Shown piece after piece: positions 11,905-25,029 of a stretch of 64,000 nt of DNA. A program made the position numbers and the translations under genes. This stretch comes from Mycolicibacter minnesotensis. Its GTDB lineage: Bacteria > Actinomycetota > Actinomycetes > Mycobacteriales > Mycobacteriaceae. Positions within the stretch are counted from its first letter, which is position 1. The number at the start of each line of letters is the position of its first letter. Below the pieces are notes generated by a model, which saw only the letters and a program-made list of their open reading frames with translations, was not told the DNA's origin and searched no databases. The stretch lies in NCBI RefSeq assembly GCF_010731755.1, contig NZ_AP022589.1, positions 3,720,001 to 3,784,000 of the forward strand, written 5' to 3'.

Positions 11905-14889
11905 GTGGATCTGAACTTGTCGGCCATCACCCGGCCGGTCGAGTGGCTGATGGCCACCGCACAGAACGGCCTGGAGGTGCTGCGCTGGGGCGGCCTGGAG
12001 ACCGGGACCGTGCCGTCGCCGTTCCAGATCGTCGAGAGCACCCCGATGTACAAGCTGCGGCGGTACTTTCCGCCGGACAGCCGTCCCGGACAGCCCCAGC
12101 CCGGACCGCCGGTGCTGCTGGTGCACCCGATGATGATGTCGGCGAACATGTGGGACGTCACTCACGACGAGGGCGCGGTCGGCATTCTGCATGACGCCGG
12201 GGTGGACCCTTGGGTGATCGACTTCGGCTCACCCGACGAGATCGAAGGCGGCATGCGCCGCAATCTGGCCGACCACATCGTCGGCCTCAGTCAAGCCATC
12301 GACACGGTGGCTGAGACCACGGGTCGCGACGTCCATGTGGCCGGTTACTCGCAGGGCGGCATGTTCGCCTATCAGACCGGGGCATACCGGCATTCGAAGA
12401 GCATCGCCAGCATCATCGCGTTCGGCTCGCCGGTGGACACCCTGGCCGCGCTGCCGATGGGCCTGCCGCCCAACCTTGCTTCCGGGGTGGCCGGCTTTAT
12501 GGCCGACCACGTTTTCAACCGGCTGGACATCTCGGGATGGCAGGCGCGGCTGGGTTTCCAGATGATGGACCCGCTCAAGACGGCCAAGGCCCGGATGGAC
12601 TTCCTGCGTCAGCTGCACGACCGGGAGGCCCTGCTGCCGCGTGAGGCGCAGCGTCGGTTCCTGGAGTCCGAGGGCTGGATCGCCTGGTCGGGGCCGGCCA
12701 TCTCGGAACTGCTCAAGCAGTTCATCGCGCACAACCGGATGATGACCGGTGGTTTCGCCATCAACGGCCAGTTGGTGACCCTCACCGACATCACCTGTCC
12801 GGTGCTGGCATTCGTGGGTGAGGTCGACGACATCGGGCAGCCGGTGGCCGTCCGCGGTATCCGCCGTGCCGCGCCCAACGCCAAGGTCTTCGAATATCTG
12901 CTGCGGGCAGGCCACTTCGGCCTGGTGGTGGGTTCCAAGGCTGCTGAACAGACGTGGCCGACCGTGGCTCGCTGGGTGCTCTGGCAGTCCGGGATGGGTC
13001 CGCAGCCGTCGGGGGTGGCGCTGATGTCCGAGCAGCCGTCCGAAGGGGCCAACCGCGGCGTTGCGATGACGTCGCGGATCGCTCACGGGCTGGGCGAGGC
13101 CTCCGAGGTGGCGCTGACGTTGGCGCGCGGCGCCGCGGATGCCATGCTGGCGGCGCAGAAGTCGATGCGCACCATGGCGGTGGAGACCGCGCGCACGCTG
13201 CCCCGGTTGGCCCGGCTGGGCCAGATCAACGACCACACCCGAATCTCGTTGGGCCGCATTATTGATGAGCAGGCCGCAGACTCGCCCGACGGCGAGTTTC
13301 TGCTCTTCGACGGCCGGGTGCACACCTACGAGGCGGTCAACAAGCGCATCGACAACGTGGTCCGCGGTCTGATCGATGTCGGGGTGCGGCAAGGCGTCCA
13401 CGTCGGCGTGCTGATGGCCACCCGGCCCAGTGCGCTGGTCGCTATCGCGGCACTGTCGCGGCTCGGCGCGGTGGCCGTGCTGATGCCGACCGACGGGGAC
13501 CTGATTCCGGCGGCCCACCTCGGCGGTATCTCCGACATCATCGTGGACCCGGGCAGCCTCAAGTTGGCCGGCCAGGCCGCCCGCGAGCTGGACTGCCAGG
13601 TCCTGGTGCTCGGCGGTGGTGAGGGCCGTGACCTCGACCTGCCCACCGACATCGATGTGGTCGACATGGAACAGATCGACCCGGACGCGGTCGAACTGCC
13701 CGGCTGGTACCGGCCGAACCCGGGCTTCGCCCGTGACCTGGCCTTCGTGGCCTTCGGCAACGCGGCCGGCGAGCTGGTGGCCAAGCAGATCACCAACTTC
13801 CGCTGGGCGCTGTCGGCGTTCGGCACCGCGTCGACCGCGGCCCTGGGGCCCAACGACACGGTGTACTGCCTGACGCCGCTGCACCACGAGTCCGGGCTGT
13901 TGGTCAGTCTGGGCGGCGCGGTGGTCGGCGGGGCGCGGATCGCACTGTCGCGCGGCCTGAACCCGGAACGGTTCGTCTCCGAGGTCCGCCAGTATGGGGT
14001 GAGCGTGGTGTCTTACACCTGGGCGATGCTGCGTGAGGTCATCGACGACCCGAACTTCGTTCTGCAGGGCAACCACCCGGTCCGGTTGTTCATCGGCTCC
14101 GGCATGCCCACCGGACTGTGGAACCGGGTCACCGAGGTGTTCGCCCCGGCCCACGTCGTCGAGTTCTTCGCCACCAAGGACGGTCAGGCCGTGCTGGCCA
14201 ACGTCTCCGGCGCCAAGGTCGGCAGCAAGGGCCGTCCACTGCCCGGCGCGGTGGACGTGCAGCTGGCCGCCTACGACTCCGATCACGACCTGATCCTGGA
14301 GGACGACCGGGGTTTCGTGCGGGTCGCCGAGACCGATGAAGTCGGGGTGATGCTGGCTAAGCCCCGCGGACCCATCGATCCGTCGGCCTCGGTCAAGCGA
14401 GGCGTTTTCGCGCCGGCCGACACCTGGATCTCCACGGAGTTCCTGTTCCGCCGCGACGCCGACGGTGACTATTGGCTGGTGGGTGGGCGAGCCTCCAGCA
14501 TCCGCACCGACCGGGGTATCGCGTTCCCGGTGGTCATCACCGATGCGCTCGGTGCTGTCACCGGCGTCGAGTTGGCGGTGACCTACCGGGTGGCCACCGA
14601 AGGCGCCGACTTGGTGGTGTCGGCGGTGACCGCGCAGCCGGGCGCCACGATCACCGCCGCCGACCTCAGCGAGGCGGTGGCCGCGATCCCCTCCGGCACC
14701 GGGCCCGACATCATCCATGTGGTGCCGGACCTGACGCTGAGCACCGTCTACCGGCCGGTAGTGGGCAAGCTGCGCGACGCTGGGCTGCCCAAGGCCGGGC
14801 GCAACGCGTGGTACCTCGATACCAGCAGCCGGCAGTACAAACGGCTGACGGCCGCGGTGCGTGCCGAACTGGCCGGTGGTCGGTCGTGA
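11905..14889 (+). CDS. Bifunctional alpha/beta hydrolase - acyl-CoA synthetase (Rv1683-like)
   Basis: A 994-residue fusion. The N-terminal half is an alpha/beta hydrolase resembling PHB synthase/lipases (LLVHPMMMSANMWD, nucleophile elbow GYSQGG, late AGHFG). The C-terminal half (from about 440) is an ANL-type adenylating domain with weakly conserved motifs, such as TPLHHESGLLVSLGG. M. tuberculosis Rv1683 has the same architecture and neighbours and is linked to triacylglycerol turnover. The start is set at GTG 11905 with GGGGAG upstream. The gene is divergent from the ABC-F gene and overlaps the next small gene by GTGA. Confidence 0.9.
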   Translation: MDLNLSAITRPVEWLMATAQNGLEVLRWGGLETGTVPSPFQIVESTPMYKLRRYFPPDSRPGQPQPGPPVLLVHPMMMSANMWDVTHDEGAVGILHDAGVDPWVIDFGSPDEIEGGMRRNLADHIVGLSQAIDTVAETTGRDVHVAGYSQGGMFAYQTGAYRHSKSIASIIAFGSPVDTLAALPMGLPPNLASGVAGFMADHVFNRLDISGWQARLGFQMMDPLKTAKARMDFLRQLHDREALLPREAQRRFLESEGWIAWSGPAISELLKQFIAHNRMMTGGFAINGQLVTLTDITCPVLAFVGEVDDIGQPVAVRGIRRAAPNAKVFEYLLRAGHFGLVVGSKAAEQTWPTVARWVLWQSGMGPQPSGVALMSEQPSEGANRGVAMTSRIAHGLGEASEVALTLARGAADAMLAAQKSMRTMAVETARTLPRLARLGQINDHTRISLGRIIDEQAADSPDGEFLLFDGRVHTYEAVNKRIDNVVRGLIDVGVRQGVHVGVLMATRPSALVAIAALSRLGAVAVLMPTDGDLIPAAHLGGISDIIVDPGSLKLAGQAARELDCQVLVLGGGEGRDLDLPTDIDVVDMEQIDPDAVELPGWYRPNPGFARDLAFVAFGNAAGELVAKQITNFRWALSAFGTASTAALGPNDTVYCLTPLHHESGLLVSLGGAVVGGARIALSRGLNPERFVSEVRQYGVSVVSYTWAMLREVIDDPNFVLQGNHPVRLFIGSGMPTGLWNRVTEVFAPAHVVEFFATKDGQAVLANVSGAKVGSKGRPLPGAVDVQLAAYDSDHDLILEDDRGFVRVAETDEVGVMLAKPRGPIDPSASVKRGVFAPADTWISTEFLFRRDADGDYWLVGGRASSIRTDRGIAFPVVITDALGAVTGVELAVTYRVATEGADLVVSAVTAQPGATITAADLSEAVAAIPSGTGPDIIHVVPDLTLSTVYRPVVGKLRDAGLPKAGRNAWYLDTSSRQYKRLTAAVRAELAGGRS

Positions 14890-15119
14890 TCGACCAGGAA
14901 TTGCTGGACATCCTGGTCTGCCCGGCTGATCGCGGGCCGTTATTGCTGGTGCAGCGCTCCGGCGGTTCCGGCAGTCAGGCGCTCTACAACCCGCGTCTGC
15001 ATCGGGCCTACCGGATCGACGACGACATCCCCGTGCTGTTGATCGACGAGTCCGACACCGTCGGCGACGACGAGCACGCTCTGCTTATGGCCCAAGCGGG
15101 TCCGGCAGATCCCCGGTGA
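14886..15119 (+). CDS. Trm112-family small protein (Rv1684-like)
   Basis: A 77-residue protein beginning IDQELLDILVCPADRGPLLL, the Trm112/UPF0434 fold that normally holds a zinc site and acts as a partner for methyltransferases. Only one cysteine of the usual pair remains (CPAD instead of CPxC), so zinc binding is doubtful. GTG 14886 overlaps the stop of the preceding gene, and the 3' end overlaps the convergent TetR gene by 35 bp. Confidence 0.85.
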   Translation: MIDQELLDILVCPADRGPLLLVQRSGGSGSQALYNPRLHRAYRIDDDIPVLLIDESDTVGDDEHALLMAQAGPADPR

Positions 15120-15708
15120 GATAACGCTGCAGGGTCGGGGCGATCATCGCCACCACCTCCTGCGTCGGCAGTGAGGCCAGCGGTTCAAGGCCCACGATGT
15201 AGCGGGCGACCACCACGCCCATCAACTGGCTGGCGGCGAACTCCGCCCGCAGGACGCCGGTTCCGGGCGGACTGTCGACCCGCTGGGCGAGTTCGGCGAC
15301 CACGATGTCGCGGAAGAAGGACCGGGCCAGCGGGACATCGGTACCGGTGAGCATGGACCGCATCGCCGCGATCAGGCCGGTTCCGGCCTGCGAGTCCCAC
15401 AGGGGGACCAGCAGCTCGGGCAGGGTGCGCCCCAGGTGCTCGATCGGGGTCTCCCGCAGCGGCACCAGCACCCGCATCGGATCAACGGGCAATTCCACCG
15501 CGGCGGCGAACAGTTGTTGTTTGGTGCCGTAGTAGTGGTGCACCAGGGCCGCGTCAACCCCGGCCTCTGCGGCCACCGCCCGAATAGAGGTGGTGGCAAA
15601 CCCCTTGCGGGCGAACAGTTCACGAGCAGCGGCCAAGATCCTGTCGCGGGTGTCCGAAGTGCCCGATGGTCGGCCGGGTCGGCGGCCGGGCGGCTGGGCG
15701 GCCATCAT
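15085..15708 (-). CDS. TetR family transcriptional regulator (Rv1685c-like)
   Basis: 207 residues. The N-terminal HTH is typical of TetR (RDRILAAARELFARKGFATT...AGVDAALVHHYYGTKQQLF), followed by a variable ligand domain. ATG 15708 overlaps the TGA of the ABC permease (ATGA), making it the last gene of an ATPase-permease-regulator operon. It probably controls its own operon through the paired palindromes at 17205-17234, at the head of the ATPase gene. The ligand is unknown. Confidence 0.92.
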   Translation of the reverse strand: MMAAQPPGRRPGRPSGTSDTRDRILAAARELFARKGFATTSIRAVAAEAGVDAALVHHYYGTKQQLFAAAVELPVDPMRVLVPLRETPIEHLGRTLPELLVPLWDSQAGTGLIAAMRSMLTGTDVPLARSFFRDIVVAELAQRVDSPPGTGVLRAEFAASQLMGVVVARYIVGLEPLASLPTQEVVAMIAPTLQRYLTGDLPDPLGP

Positions 15709-16535
15709 GGGGTCCGCCGGCGCAGGGTCACCGCGGCCAGTCCCAGAGCTGCCACTGCGAAGGCCAGCACGATGACGATGTCGCGCACTGTGAGGCCGGT
15801 CAGATCGGAGTGGCTGCCCACCTGCTGCAGCGCTTCGAGCGCGTAACTGGCCGGCATCGCGTTGCTCACCCACTGCAGCCATTCCGGCATCGCGGCGCGC
15901 GGCACGATGATGCCGGCCAGCAGCAGCTGGGGAACCATCACCAGGGGGATGAACTGCACCGCCTGAAATTCAGTGCGGGCGAACGCACTGCACAGCAGGC
16001 CGAGTCCGACACCGAGCACCGCGTTGATGATCGCGATGCCGAACACCCACGCCGGGCTGCCCATGGTGTGGAAATCCAGCAGCCAGAACGCGACGATGCA
16101 GGCCAGGGTTGCTTGCGCGGCTGCCGCGATCGAGAAAGCGGTCCCATAGGCGGCCAGCAGGTCACCGCGGCGCAGCGGGGTGGTCAGGATGCGCTCCAAC
16201 GTCCCCGAGGCGCGTTCGCGCTGCATGGTGATCGCGGTGATGACGAACATCAGAAACAGCGGGAACAAGCCCAGCAGGACCAGACACGCGGCGTTGAAGG
16301 GCGACGGCGTGCCCGGCGGGTGCGCGGTGCCGGAGAACATGAAATACATCAGCGTGATGACCAGGCTGGGCACAGCCAAGATCATCGCGACGCTGCGGTG
16401 ATCGCCGGCGAGCTGGCGCAGGATCCGCAGGGTGGTGGCCGCAAAGGGGCGTAGCCCCAGGAACCCGGTCAGCCGGCTTGGCGCTCGGTGGTGCGCTGGA
16501 TGATGGACAGGAACGCTTCCTCCATCGACGAACAT
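15705..16535 (-). CDS. ABC-2 type transporter permease (Rv1686c-like)
   Basis: Membrane component of a drug/lipid-type exporter. Several hydrophobic segments are visible (AMILAVPSLVITLMYF, NAACLVLLGLFPLFLMFVITA, AVLGVGLGLLCSAF, QFIPLVMVPQLLLAGIIV, DIVIVLAFAVAALGLAAVTL), with the ABC-2 motif QRERASGTLERILTTPL between the first ones. ATG 16535 is preceded by GAGGAG with 5-nt spacing but overlaps the ATPase gene by 67 bp; the other in-frame start candidate is CTG 16472 at the ATPase stop. It works with the ATPase encoded just upstream. Confidence 0.9.
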   Translation of the reverse strand: MFVDGGSVPVHHPAHHRAPSRLTGFLGLRPFAATTLRILRQLAGDHRSVAMILAVPSLVITLMYFMFSGTAHPPGTPSPFNAACLVLLGLFPLFLMFVITAITMQRERASGTLERILTTPLRRGDLLAAYGTAFSIAAAAQATLACIVAFWLLDFHTMGSPAWVFGIAIINAVLGVGLGLLCSAFARTEFQAVQFIPLVMVPQLLLAGIIVPRAAMPEWLQWVSNAMPASYALEALQQVGSHSDLTGLTVRDIVIVLAFAVAALGLAAVTLRRRTP

Positions 16536-17227
16536 CCGGTCTCCTCTCGCAGTCGCTTCGGGGTGGTGCGTGCCAACAGCCGGCCCTCGCGCATCAGCAG
16601 CAGGTCACCGCAGTGGTCGGCCTCGTCCATGACATGGCTGGACACCAGGAGCGTCGTGCCGCGCCGGGCCAGGGCGGTGAACTGCTGCCAGAGCTCGGCG
16701 CGCAGCACCGGGTCTAGGCCGATCGTCGGCTCATCGAGTACCAGCAGGTCGGGCTGCCCGACCAGTGCGCAGGCCAGCGACACCCGGGCGCGCTGCCCGC
16801 CGGACAGGTTGGCGCAATAGCTGCCGCGGTGACTGTGCAGGTCGACGGCCTCCACGGCGTCGTCCGCCTCACGGGCGTCGGCGCCGGCCAGGGCAGCGAA
16901 GTACCGCACGTTGTCGATCACCCGCAGGTCGTCATAGATGGTCGCCTGCTGGGGCATGTAGCCGACGCGGCGTCGCAACTCACGCGAGCCCGCCGGGCTG
17001 CCCAGCACGTCCACCCGGCCGCCGGTCAGGACTTGGGTACCCACGATGCAGCGCAGCAGAGTCGTCTTTCCGCAGCCCGAGGGACCGAGCAGGCCGGTGA
17101 TGGTGCCGCGGGCGATCCGGACCGAGAGGTCCTGTATGGCGGGGTGTTTGCCGCGTACCACCCGCAGATGCTCGATCTCGACCGCCGGATCGGAACCCCA
17201 GAATTCATCGCGCGATGAAATCATCAT
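16469..17227 (-). CDS. ABC transporter ATP-binding protein (Rv1687c-like)
   Basis: Nucleotide-binding subunit of the exporter: Walker A GPSGCGKTT, Q-loop YMPQQ, signature LSGGQRARVSLA, Walker B LLVLDEPTIGLD and H-loop SSHVMDEA are all intact. Two consecutive ATGs (17227 and 17224) lie just before the domain. A TTG at 17263 would lengthen it by 12 residues but would put the palindromic operators inside the coding region. First gene of the operon with the permease and TetR gene. Confidence 0.9.
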   Translation of the reverse strand: MMISSRDEFWGSDPAVEIEHLRVVRGKHPAIQDLSVRIARGTITGLLGPSGCGKTTLLRCIVGTQVLTGGRVDVLGSPAGSRELRRRVGYMPQQATIYDDLRVIDNVRYFAALAGADAREADDAVEAVDLHSHRGSYCANLSGGQRARVSLACALVGQPDLLVLDEPTIGLDPVLRAELWQQFTALARRGTTLLVSSHVMDEADHCGDLLLMREGRLLARTTPKRLREETGCSSMEEAFLSIIQRTTERQAG

Positions 17228-17234
17228 GCGATGA
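17205..17234 (-). promoter_or_regulatory. Tandem palindromic operator for the ABC exporter/TetR operon
   Basis: Two direct copies of TCATCnnGCGATGA, at 17205-17218 and 17221-17234, start 16 bp apart. The first sits in a perfect 16-bp palindrome, TTCATCGCGCGATGAA (17204-17219). They overlap the ATPase start and lie about 60 bp from the divergent glycosylase gene, the expected position for the operator of the operon's own TetR protein. Confidence 0.6.
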
Positions 17235-17294
17235 ATAGTCTGCTCGACACGACGGCTTGTCAAGGGGGTCCGCCGTCAGGGCAGAATCGCGGAC

Positions 17295-17906
17295 GTGAGT
17301 GCCGGCCGGCTTGCCATCGAGCCGGTCGCGGCTGCCCGGCTCCTGCTGGGAGCCACCCTGAGATGTCGCGGTGTTGCGGCGACGATCGTCGAAGTGGAGG
17401 CCTACGGCGGGGTGCCCGACGGGCCCTGGCCGGATCCGGCCGCGCATTCCTACCGCGGTCCAACCCCGCGCAACGCCGTCATGTTCGGCCCGCCGGGTCG
17501 GCTCTACACCTACCGCAGCTATGGCATGCACGTGTGCGCCAATGTGGTCTGCGGCCCGGACGGAACAGCCGCGGCCGTGCTGTTGCGAGCGGCAGTGGTG
17601 GACGCGGGGGAGTCGCTGGTTCGCGTTCGCCGCGGCGATGCCGTCCCACGCGCGGCGTTGGCCCGCGGCCCGGGCAACCTCTGCGCTGCGTTGGGAATTG
17701 CCATGGCCGACAACGGGATTGATTTACTCGACCCGAGCGGCCCGGTTCGGCTGGAGCTCGGCGGGAAGTTGCCGGATCAGTCCGGGCCGCGGGTGGGCGT
17801 CAGCCGGGCGGCCGACCGGCCGTGGCGGCTGTGGGTGCCCGCACGGCCCGAGGTTTCGGCTTACCGGCGCAGCCCACGGGCACCGGCGCCCGGCGCCTCG
17901 GACTGA
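17295..17906 (+). CDS. mpg: 3-methyladenine DNA glycosylase (MPG/AAG family)
   Basis: 203-residue base-excision repair enzyme removing alkylated purines. Family blocks visible: VEVEAYGG...[14 protein letters not shown] (about 33-60), [17 protein letters not shown] (63-79), and [13 protein letters not shown]. Begins at GTG 17295. Adjacent to tyrS, as in M. tuberculosis (Rv1688-Rv1689), with an 18-bp gap. Confidence 0.95.
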   Translation: MSAGRLAIEPVAAARLLLGATLRCRGVAATIVEVEAYGGVPDGPWPDPAAHSYRGPTPRNAVMFGPPGRLYTYRSYGMHVCANVVCGPDGTAAAVLLRAAVVDAGESLVRVRRGDAVPRAALARGPGNLCAALGIAMADNGIDLLDPSGPVRLELGGKLPDQSGPRVGVSRAADRPWRLWVPARPEVSAYRRSPRAPAPGASD

Positions 17907-17923
17907 TCCGGGAAAATCAACCC

Positions 17924-19204
17924 ATGCCGACGACGATTCTCGACGAGTTGAACTGGCGCGGCCTTATCGCCCAGTCCACCGACCTGGATGCCCTGACCGC
18001 CGAAGTGACGGGTGGGCCCCTCACGGTCTATGCCGGATTCGACCCGACCGCGCCCAGCCTGCACGCCGGAAACCTGGTCCCGCTGCTGGCGTTGCGGCGA
18101 TTCCAGCGGGCCGGGCACCGACCCATCGTGTTGGCCGGTGGTGCCACCGGACTCATCGGCGACCCTCGTGACAGCGGTGAACGCACCCTCAACACCGCCG
18201 ACACCGTGGCCGAATGGTCCGAACGGATCCGCGGCCAACTCGAACGATTCGTCGACTTCGACACCAGTCCGACCGGCGCGGTGGTGGTAAACAACCTGGA
18301 CTGGACGGCGCCGATGTCGGCCGTGGAATTCCTGCGTGACGTGGGCAAACACTTCTCGGTCAACGTCATGCTCGATCGCGACACCATCCGGCGCCGCCTC
18401 GACGAGGGCATCTCCTACACCGAATTCAGCTACATGCTCCTTCAGGCCAACGACTATGTGCAGCTCCATCAGCGCTACGGATGTTCGCTGCAGATCGGTG
18501 GCTCCGACCAGTGGGGCAACATCATCGCCGGGGTGCGGCTGGTGCGACAGAAGCTGGGCGCGACCGTGCACGCGCTGACCGTGCCCCTGGTGACCGCCGC
18601 CGACGGGACCAAGTTCGGCAAGTCCACCGGCGGCGGCAGCTTGTGGCTGGATCCCGAGATGACCAGTCCCTACGCCTGGTACCAGTACTTCTTCAACACC
18701 GCCGACGCCGACGTGATCCGGTATCTGCGTTGGTTCACGTTCCTGTCGGCCGAAGAGCTGGCCGCCCTCGAGGAGGCGACCGCGCAGCGCCCGCACGAGC
18801 GCGCCGCTCAGCGGGCCCTGGCCCGGGAGTTCACCACGCTGGTGCACGGCCAGGCAGCCACCGACGCGGTGGAATTAGCCAGCCAGGCGCTGTTCGGTCG
18901 TGGCGAGCTCACCCGATTGGACGAATCCACCCTGACCGCGGCGCTGCAGGAGACCTCTGTTGCGCAGTTGGACGCTGCAGCGCCGAACACCATCGTCGAC
19001 CTGTTGGTCGCCACCGGTCTGTCGGCAAGTAGGGGCGCGGCTCGGCGCACGATCGGTGAGGGTGGCGTGTCGGTGAATAACGTGCGCGTCGACAGCGAGG
19101 AATGGACGCCTGAGGCCGAGAATTTCCTGCATGGGCGCTGGCTGGTGTTGCGCCGCGGCAAGCGCAACGTCGCCGGGGTGGAGAGGGCCTCGGAGAAGGC
19201 CTAG
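17924..19204 (+). CDS. tyrS: Tyrosyl-tRNA synthetase
   Basis: Class-I aminoacyl-tRNA synthetase of 426 residues. The HIGH-type motif is PSLHAGN (about 43-49), tyrosine-binding residues lie in [12 protein letters not shown] and [10 protein letters not shown], the KMSKS-type motif is KFGKS, and there is an S4-like C-terminal RNA-binding domain ([18 protein letters not shown]). ATG 17924 is chosen although the frame is open upstream, because it gives the family N-terminus. An rRNA operon promoter begins about 80 bp downstream. Confidence 0.97.
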   Translation: MPTTILDELNWRGLIAQSTDLDALTAEVTGGPLTVYAGFDPTAPSLHAGNLVPLLALRRFQRAGHRPIVLAGGATGLIGDPRDSGERTLNTADTVAEWSERIRGQLERFVDFDTSPTGAVVVNNLDWTAPMSAVEFLRDVGKHFSVNVMLDRDTIRRRLDEGISYTEFSYMLLQANDYVQLHQRYGCSLQIGGSDQWGNIIAGVRLVRQKLGATVHALTVPLVTAADGTKFGKSTGGGSLWLDPEMTSPYAWYQYFFNTADADVIRYLRWFTFLSAEELAALEEATAQRPHERAAQRALAREFTTLVHGQAATDAVELASQALFGRGELTRLDESTLTAALQETSVAQLDAAAPNTIVDLLVATGLSASRGAARRTIGEGGVSVNNVRVDSEEWTPEAENFLHGRWLVLRRGKRNVAGVERASEKA

Positions 19205-19598
19205 ATCAGGGGCCGGCTGGCCCTGCAGCGACCACCGGAGTTGATCTTGAAACGAACAAAAAAAGCCTCTGACCAGCAGATTTGACTCCCTGTTTCACCT
19301 CGCGTAACTTTATCCACGTCGCAGAGACCCGGCCAAGCCGGGGGGAGCGACAAGCCCGCGGAATCAAGCAAGATTCAAAGTGCGATTCCGGGGGTTTTCA
19401 TCTGCCCGCACTGACATTTAGCGGCTTTTAGCCGCGGGATGACTGCGCGTTCAGATGGGCGTGTTGTTTGAGAACTCAATAGTGTGTTTGGTGAAATTTT
19501 TTGTTGTTGTTTTTGCCATGCCTTTGGCGCCCCGTGTTGGGGGTGTGGCTTTTTTGATGTCAGTTTTTGACTGATGTTTTGGGATTGTTTCCAAATAG
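19205..19598 (+). promoter_or_regulatory. rrn promoter and transcribed leader
   Basis: A gene-free stretch that drives the rRNA operon. A sigma-A promoter is clear: -35 TTGACT (19282-19287), 17-bp spacer, -10 TAACTT (19305-19310), preceded by an A-tract (19254-19263). Further on, the leader has the mycobacterial antitermination block GTTGTTTGAGAACTCAATAG (from 19463), a boxA-like Nus site. Before the 16S gene are T-rich processing sequences with a small TCAGT/ACTGA hairpin. No coding signal is seen. Confidence 0.85.
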
Positions 19599-19599
19599 T

Positions 19600-24608
<5,009 letters not shown>

Positions 24609-24752
24609 ACAAGAAACAACAATTGTGTTGCCCGCAACCACAAACCACAATTCATAACCACACCCCACCACCAAACTACAAAGCTTTGGTGACACGGTGG
24701 AAACAGCCCACCCCCAAAACCGGGGGCCGGCCCACCCAACAAAAAAATAGAG

Positions 24753-24867
24753 TTACGGCGGAAATAGCGACAGGGAAACGCCCGGTCCCATCCCGAACCC
24801 GGAAGCTAAGCCTGTCAGCGCCGATGATACTGCCCTATCGGGTGGAAAAGTAGGACACCGCCGAACA
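24753..24867 (+). rRNA. rrf: 5S ribosomal RNA
   Basis: 115 nt, from TTACGGCGGAAATAGCGACA to ACCGCCGAACA. The ends pair to form helix I. It contains the conserved core CCGAACCCGGAAGCTAAG. It follows the 23S gene after a 144-nt spacer and completes the 16S-23S-5S operon. Confidence 0.97.
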
Positions 24868-24878
24868 CAATTTAAAGT

Positions 24879-24910
24879 CCTGTGCCCCCCAAGAAATTGG
24901 GGGGCACAGG
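24879..24910 (+). terminator. rrn operon terminator
   Basis: Perfect 12-bp stem CCTGTGCCCCCC/GGGGGGCACAGG with an 8-nt loop, starting 12 nt after the 5S gene. The following sequence is only weakly T-rich, so it is an L-shaped mycobacterial-type terminator with no long U-tract. Confidence 0.9.
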
Positions 24911-25029
24911 CATTTCCCCTATATTTCCTATGTGGCGCGAGTGGATCGCGCATATTGCGGCCGTGTCAAGAGGCCGGCGTTCCCCGCCGTATCCTTTTCG
25001 GTAGCACTGTTACAACCGGAGGGCGCGAA

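Noticed and set aside
12229..14718. 829-codon minus-strand frame opposite the Rv1683-like gene
   Set aside because: Antisense shadow caused by GC-biased third positions; no domain or start signal.
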